Shown here in pieces: positions 60,274 through 64,000 of a stretch of DNA of 64,000 bases. The notes below the pieces were generated by a model. The model worked only from the letters and a program-made list of their open reading frames with translations, ran no database searches and had not been told where the DNA came from. Both the position numbers and the translations under genes were made by a program. The stretch is taken from NCBI RefSeq assembly GCF_000192795.1, contig NW_007360607.1:1-64000 (forward strand). The letters are read 5' to 3'. Position 1 is the stretch's first letter. Each line of letters opens with the position of its first letter. This DNA comes from Vavraia culicis subsp. floridensis. Taxonomy: Eukaryota; Microsporidia; Pleistophoridae.

Positions 60274-61242
60274 ATGCTAAACGATTATCTCTCTTCTTTG
60301 GCAGCAAATGCGATCAAAACACTCGAAAATTACAATTTAATACTCAGCACTCGCAAAGATTTTCTGACAAAGAATTTAACAAACGTGCAAATCCTTGAAA
60401 TTCAAGACATAAACAACAGCTTTCCCTGCCTGGTACACGCTACAGACGAGCACCTGATATCGTGTGCAGAAAAGGACAGCATCGTTTTCTTCCTGACGGT
60501 GTGCAATTTAAACCTACGAGGTGTTTCGCTGCACTGGTATTTCATGAGGATGACAAACGATCTATGGTCGATGGAACGGAACACACTCAAGGACTTGTTT
60601 ATCGAGGGCGACATGTTTATCCTTACCGAGCTGGCCACGTTCTTCAGGCGTGTCCGTTTCAACAAGATATACTGCAAGGGCGCCGTGAGCAAGCAGCTAG
60701 GCATGCTGCTGTTGCAGCAAGCAAAGGCAGCTCCGAAGAAAGGAAAGCACCGCATCAACAATCTGCTCATATTCGACCGCACGGTGGACCTGCTCACGCC
60801 AACCAACACAAAAATAGATAATTGCATCACAGAGAAGCAGATGATCAGCATTCTGCTCACCAAAAACGACAAGATCAACAAGCTGAACACGCTGCTCAAC
60901 TTCTACCTCCTGACATCGCTGCTGAAAATTGAGATGCCCATGATCAAGAGGGAGATGGTGTACACGTTTGGTGAAAAAATTGTTATAATCTTCGATATGA
61001 TTGATAGGATGGTGAGCATCAACCAGGACGGACACATTTATATACCTGATTTGTGTAAGGCTGCGGTGAACAGGGACAGGCAGTTTTACTGCTTTGATGT
61101 GGATGAGGGCACCGATGGAGATGGCGAGAACGTGGTGCTGTTCATGGGCGGTGCATGCCAGAAAGAAGTTGACGATCTGAAGGGCTTTACGGTGCTGACA
61201 ACGAAGCTCATCAACGATGATTTGGTGAAGGAGCTGATATAG
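60274..61242 (+). CDS. VPS33: Sec1/Munc18 protein Vps33, shortened
   Basis: This encodes 322 residues; the frame is open upstream, so the true start may be ATG 60175 (355 residues). LLIFDRTVDLLTPTNTKIDN matches the SM-protein signature [IV]-[IVL]-[ILF]-D-R-x-[VF]-D-[LP]-[IVL]-T-P. Near the C-terminus, VLFMGGACQKEVDDLKGFTV fits the domain-1-like tail (F-x-G-G-[CI]-x-x-x-E-[IV]). The order of an N-terminal domain, the D-R-D motif and a C-terminal G-G-x-x-x-x-E matches Vps33, the SM subunit of the HOPS/CORVET tethers. At ~320 residues it is about half the normal ~600, the middle domain 3 being largely gone. SM protein is solid; Vps33 over Sly1/Sec1 is inferred. Confidence 0.88.
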   Translation: MLNDYLSSLAANAIKTLENYNLILSTRKDFLTKNLTNVQILEIQDINNSFPCLVHATDEHLISCAEKDSIVFFLTVCNLNLRGVSLHWYFMRMTNDLWSMERNTLKDLFIEGDMFILTELATFFRRVRFNKIYCKGAVSKQLGMLLLQQAKAAPKKGKHRINNLLIFDRTVDLLTPTNTKIDNCITEKQMISILLTKNDKINKLNTLLNFYLLTSLLKIEMPMIKREMVYTFGEKIVIIFDMIDRMVSINQDGHIYIPDLCKAAVNRDRQFYCFDVDEGTDGDGENVVLFMGGACQKEVDDLKGFTVLTTKLINDDLVKELI

Positions 61243-62061
61243 GTTGAAAGCTTGGCCGTTCTTGTCACTCCGGGTTACAAGGGGTTAGTACGCCCGGTTG
61301 GGCACGGTACAGTAGCGCACTGCACCAGTTGTTCATCTTTGTGTGTTGAAGCACCATTAACTGTGCCGCTCAACCGCTACTTTTACTCTTACGGACGAGC
61401 CAGGAGATAAACAGGCGAATTTCTTCAAAAATGGCTCGACAAGGCTTGCAACACGTGTAAACGTAGTGATAAGTGTTTGAAAGAATGGAATACCAAGTAA
61501 AACACGTATCTGTGCGACTGCGCATTCATTCAGGATCGATTTTCAAAGTGCAATAAAAGGTGTTCACACTGTACGAATGAAATTCTTGAGTACAAATAGT
61601 GGCTTAACACGTTCTATCACCGTGAAAATGTTATAAGCACCAATGACCACATGAATTTAAATCGATTTCGCGTCCGTTCTTCGGCTAAAATCATTGTCCC
61701 TTCATGCCGACATCGAAATAGGGCATTCTCAACCATGTTTAAAAGCGTACACTGGTGCATCTCGATGGAGTGTACGAAAAAGTACGGGCCTGCGAAAAAT
61801 TCTGACCCAGTACGAGCTCTGGTTCTTCATAAGCTCGCATTCATGAGCTGATCACGAGGCAGAAAGGGGGACAGGAGCAAAAATTGGACATCGGAGATGC
61901 GCCTGTCCTGCTACTGAAACAGAATATCTGACAGCGCTTCTCCAGCGATGTCATACCTAAAAAATTACCGCAGCGCGATGTTCGAGCGTGTATGCCGGGA
62001 AGAGCCCAACAGCACGTTGCATTTTATTCACATAAAAACAATTTATTATTTGCTCTGTTAG
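61243..62061. other. Intergenic region between convergent genes
   Basis: No gene or repeat is supported. Confidence 0.5.
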
Positions 62062-62715
62062 TTACAGCTTTTTCAGCTCTTCTGTCACATTTTCCATTTC
62101 TTTCTCGCTCTTCTGCGTTCTCTTACCGATACTCTTCATGTTTTCTCTCTGTCTTGTCATCTCCTCCTGTTGTACCTTAGCTTCACCCTTCACGTTCTTC
62201 AATGTCCTGTAAATTTGCTCCAACTCTTTGTCTGTCTTTGCCTGACCAGGTATCAAATTCTTGTCTGTCACAATTTCGCTCTCGTCTTTCTTCGGCTTGT
62301 CTGCAGCTGCCCGCTCGCTCTTTCGCTTGTGTGCTGCCGGTTCGGGCTCCTTTTTGGATTTGAATATTTTCTTAAATTTGCCAACGAAAGGCAATCTAAA
62401 ATTAAACATTTTTCCTTCTTCCTTTATCTTGTGCGTGAGATGCTTGCCTTCCTCCACGTTCTTCTCAATATCACGCGCTCCCGTCTCAGCCTTGTCCAAC
62501 TTTTCGCCCTGGCTGTACAACTCCTTGGTCGTTTTTTGTTGTGTAGCATAGCCACTCTCCAGCTTTTTGCGTGCCCCATGCGCCATCTCGTAGTTCTGTT
62601 CCTCAATTTGCTTCGCACGTGCTTCTACCTCTTCGTCAACTGCTGATCGTTTTTCTTTCTTTTTCTGCTTTTGCAAGAATTTCTGGTAATTCTGTGCTGA
62701 GTACAGATCCTTCAT
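62062..62715 (-). CDS. SEC9: Qbc-SNARE of the SNAP-25/Sec9 family
   Basis: This encodes 217 residues with two SNARE motifs. The first (~48-100) contains YATQQKTTKELYSQGEKLDK, with the zero-layer Gln in SQGEKL as in SNAP-25 (E-Q-G-E-Q-L). The second (~155-217) contains NVKGEAKVQQEEMTRQREN and ends at ELKKL, with its zero-layer Gln in TRQREN. The linker (~101-145) is short, basic and carries FRLPFVGKFKKIF, then Lys/Glu-rich sequence. There is no cysteine, so no palmitoylation; a basic-aromatic patch may bind membrane instead, as yeast Sec9 also lacks the lipid-anchored cysteines. It would drive fusion at the plasma membrane. The start follows CAGCCCATCGA. Confidence 0.92.
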   Translation of the reverse strand: MKDLYSAQNYQKFLQKQKKKEKRSAVDEEVEARAKQIEEQNYEMAHGARKKLESGYATQQKTTKELYSQGEKLDKAETGARDIEKNVEEGKHLTHKIKEEGKMFNFRLPFVGKFKKIFKSKKEPEPAAHKRKSERAAADKPKKDESEIVTDKNLIPGQAKTDKELEQIYRTLKNVKGEAKVQQEEMTRQRENMKSIGKRTQKSEKEMENVTEELKKL

Positions 62716-63293
62716 TCGATGGGCTGCCGAAGAATTTGTTTGGATTTAAAAAAGGAGCAATGCGCACCGCACGAATTGATAGCGATAACAAGAAAATATG
62801 AGCACATGCAATGCGCTGTGGAGCGGACATATCTGCGGTTAAATGCGTTAACAGTGGTTTTATGCTTGCACGTTAATTTGCCCTTAATAGACTGCTCTTG
62901 ATTTGGCATGTGGTGAGTTATCAAGGAGACAAGCACTCATAGCAATACGAGCAGGGGCTTTCGCTTTTCTGTGGGGTAACAGGCGAATACGCGCCTATCC
63001 ACGTTTTGAACAAAGTCTGGTATACCAAGCCGCTTTTATCGCTGCGTAGGATTAATTGGCATTCAAACGAGGTCCTGTCCACGGTTGGTACTGCACAAGA
63101 GTTTTCACGCATGTGTTCCAAAACATTTCGTTTCTACGAGCCATGCAGGCAAAAATGGCAAACTCGCCGTTCGTGTTGTATTTCACACATCCTTTACAAG
63201 AAGTATCTGCGGATTCGCCATGGCCATTCCTTTCATGGTAGCTCATAAAAGGAGCGTATCTCACTGTGCGCCACGAATCATATCCAACAGGTG
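62716..63293. other. Intergenic region
   Basis: Short overlapping frames on both strands look like chance. No repeat seen. Confidence 0.5.
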
Positions 63294-64000
63294 CTACGAA
63301 TCATCTCTGCGGTACAAATAGTGAAGGCTCTCTCCACACGCAACAACCATTTCCTCGTTATTATCAACGCAAATGCCGTTTAGTCGCTCCTTCACGGCAG
63401 CTAACACGCGGTTCTTTCCATTCTCTGCCATCTCGTTCTCTAGTCTATCACTAAACACGACCTTGTCATCCATTGTGAGGTAAAAACGGTCATTGACGGG
63501 CTGACAGCCCGTAAAACTGGCAGTCTCTGACTTTACTTCTGAGTATCTCAGGTTGAGCAGATCGTCCATCTTCAGGTCAACGACACGCTCCCTGCTCAGG
63601 ATGGCAACGCCATCACCGGTCCGTTTTATTTCCTTTATCTCGTTCTGGTTCACGCACAGTGCGGTGCAGCTCCTTCTTCCATCCATGATGTACAGCGAAT
63701 GGCAGCCTATCACAGTATTTTTGTTAATTATTTTAACATCGTTCACCACTCTGCCAATGTTATACGTGTCTATCGCCGCACTGCTCCTCAAATCGTACAG
63801 AATGACGCTGCTCCTGTCACCGACAGCAACCACGTCTCCATCAATGTCTACGCACCGAATGCTGCTGTAACTGCCGTAGAAGCTGCGGAATATGCGCATT
63901 GTCACCAGATCATGGCACAGTGCCCGCCTGTCATCGCTCACACTGATCAAAAGGGGATACACATCGGAGAACACCACCGCGTTTACCGTCAGTTTGTGTG
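63294..64000 (-). CDS. WD-repeat protein, C-terminal part
   Basis: The frame stays open to the right edge of the window, so the N-terminus is missing. The first visible repeat, HKLTVNAVVFSDVYPLLISV then SDDRRALCHDL, is a typical WD40 blade (H-x3-V-N-x-V-x-F-S-x-x-x-P-L-L-x-S-x-S-D-D). Later blades are degenerate: VDIDGDVVAVGDRSSVILYD, GICVDNNEEMVVACGESLHY. The H-x3-V-N-x-V start can be read as a histone-binding-type (RBBP4/Msi1) blade or a generic scaffold; I cannot decide from this fragment. The end is at 63294, with the terminal residues LYRRDDS. Confidence 0.85.
   Translation of the reverse strand, partial: HKLTVNAVVFSDVYPLLISVSDDRRALCHDLVTMRIFRSFYGSYSSIRCVDIDGDVVAVGDRSSVILYDLRSSAAIDTYNIGRVVNDVKIINKNTVIGCHSLYIMDGRRSCTALCVNQNEIKEIKRTGDGVAILSRERVVDLKMDDLLNLRYSEVKSETASFTGCQPVNDRFYLTMDDKVVFSDRLENEMAENGKNRVLAAVKERLNGICVDNNEEMVVACGESLHYLYRRDDS

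Overview
This looks like the end of a chromosome from a microsporidian, a fungus-related obligate intracellular parasite. The evidence is: a telomere-like array at base 1; single-exon eukaryotic genes, many much shorter than their yeast or human relatives; very divergent but recognisable core eukaryotic proteins; and a CCC/GGG block a few bases upstream of most start codons, sometimes with a TATA box about 27 bases upstream, which is the promoter style described for microsporidia. Base composition is moderate and gene spacing is loose for the group (about 34 genes in 64 kb). That would fit a lineage such as Antonospora/Paranosema better than the very compact Encephalitozoon or the very AT-rich Nosema, but the genus is a guess. 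No rRNA or tRNA gene could be supported by eye.

Layout. Bases 1-66 are the telomere and 67-1748 are gene-free. Then come an 1105-residue fast-evolving protein, a TLDc protein, a possible Sfr1/Mei5-like protein and a small helical protein. From 9.9 to 21 kb: a divergent serine hydroxymethyltransferase, the mRNA-export WD protein Gle2/Rae1, TFIIIC subunit Tfc1, ribosomal protein eL6, a CTD-kinase-like CDK and the CAAX protease Ste24. From 22 to 36 kb: two candidate secreted or anchored proteins, tubulin cofactor C, Nse4, TAF9, a TFIIB-like protein, the diphthamide ligase Dph6, a polytopic membrane protein, proteasome beta7 and a METTL5-like methyltransferase. A 262-base assembly gap (36044-36305) follows. 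From 37 to 52 kb: a membrane-anchored SDR, an orphan, a Tfc3-like TFIIIC subunit, a short glucose-6-phosphate dehydrogenase, an ARF GTPase and proteasome ATPase Rpt3. From 54 kb to the end: a large proline- and tyrosine-rich secreted protein (candidate spore-wall or polar-tube component), kinetochore Mis12/Mtw1, TAPT1, Vps33, a Sec9/SNAP-25 SNARE and a WD-repeat gene cut by the window edge.

How they relate. The set is mostly informational and housekeeping: Pol III and Pol II transcription (Tfc1, Tfc3, TAF9, TFIIB-like, CDK), proteasome (beta7, Rpt3), membrane traffic (ARF, Vps33, Sec9), and chromosome maintenance (Nse4, Mis12, possible Sfr1). There are no operons; neighbours are on either strand. 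Intergenic DNA is punctuated by at least ten mutually unrelated short tandem duplications (26-86 bp units), the clearest large-scale oddity of the window. The most novel protein candidates are the secreted proteins at 54349-56424 and 22657-23208 and the orphans at 1749-5066 and 39149-40447. I found no clear new multi-gene system. Start codons were chosen at the ATG nearest the CCC/GGG block and the conserved domain.
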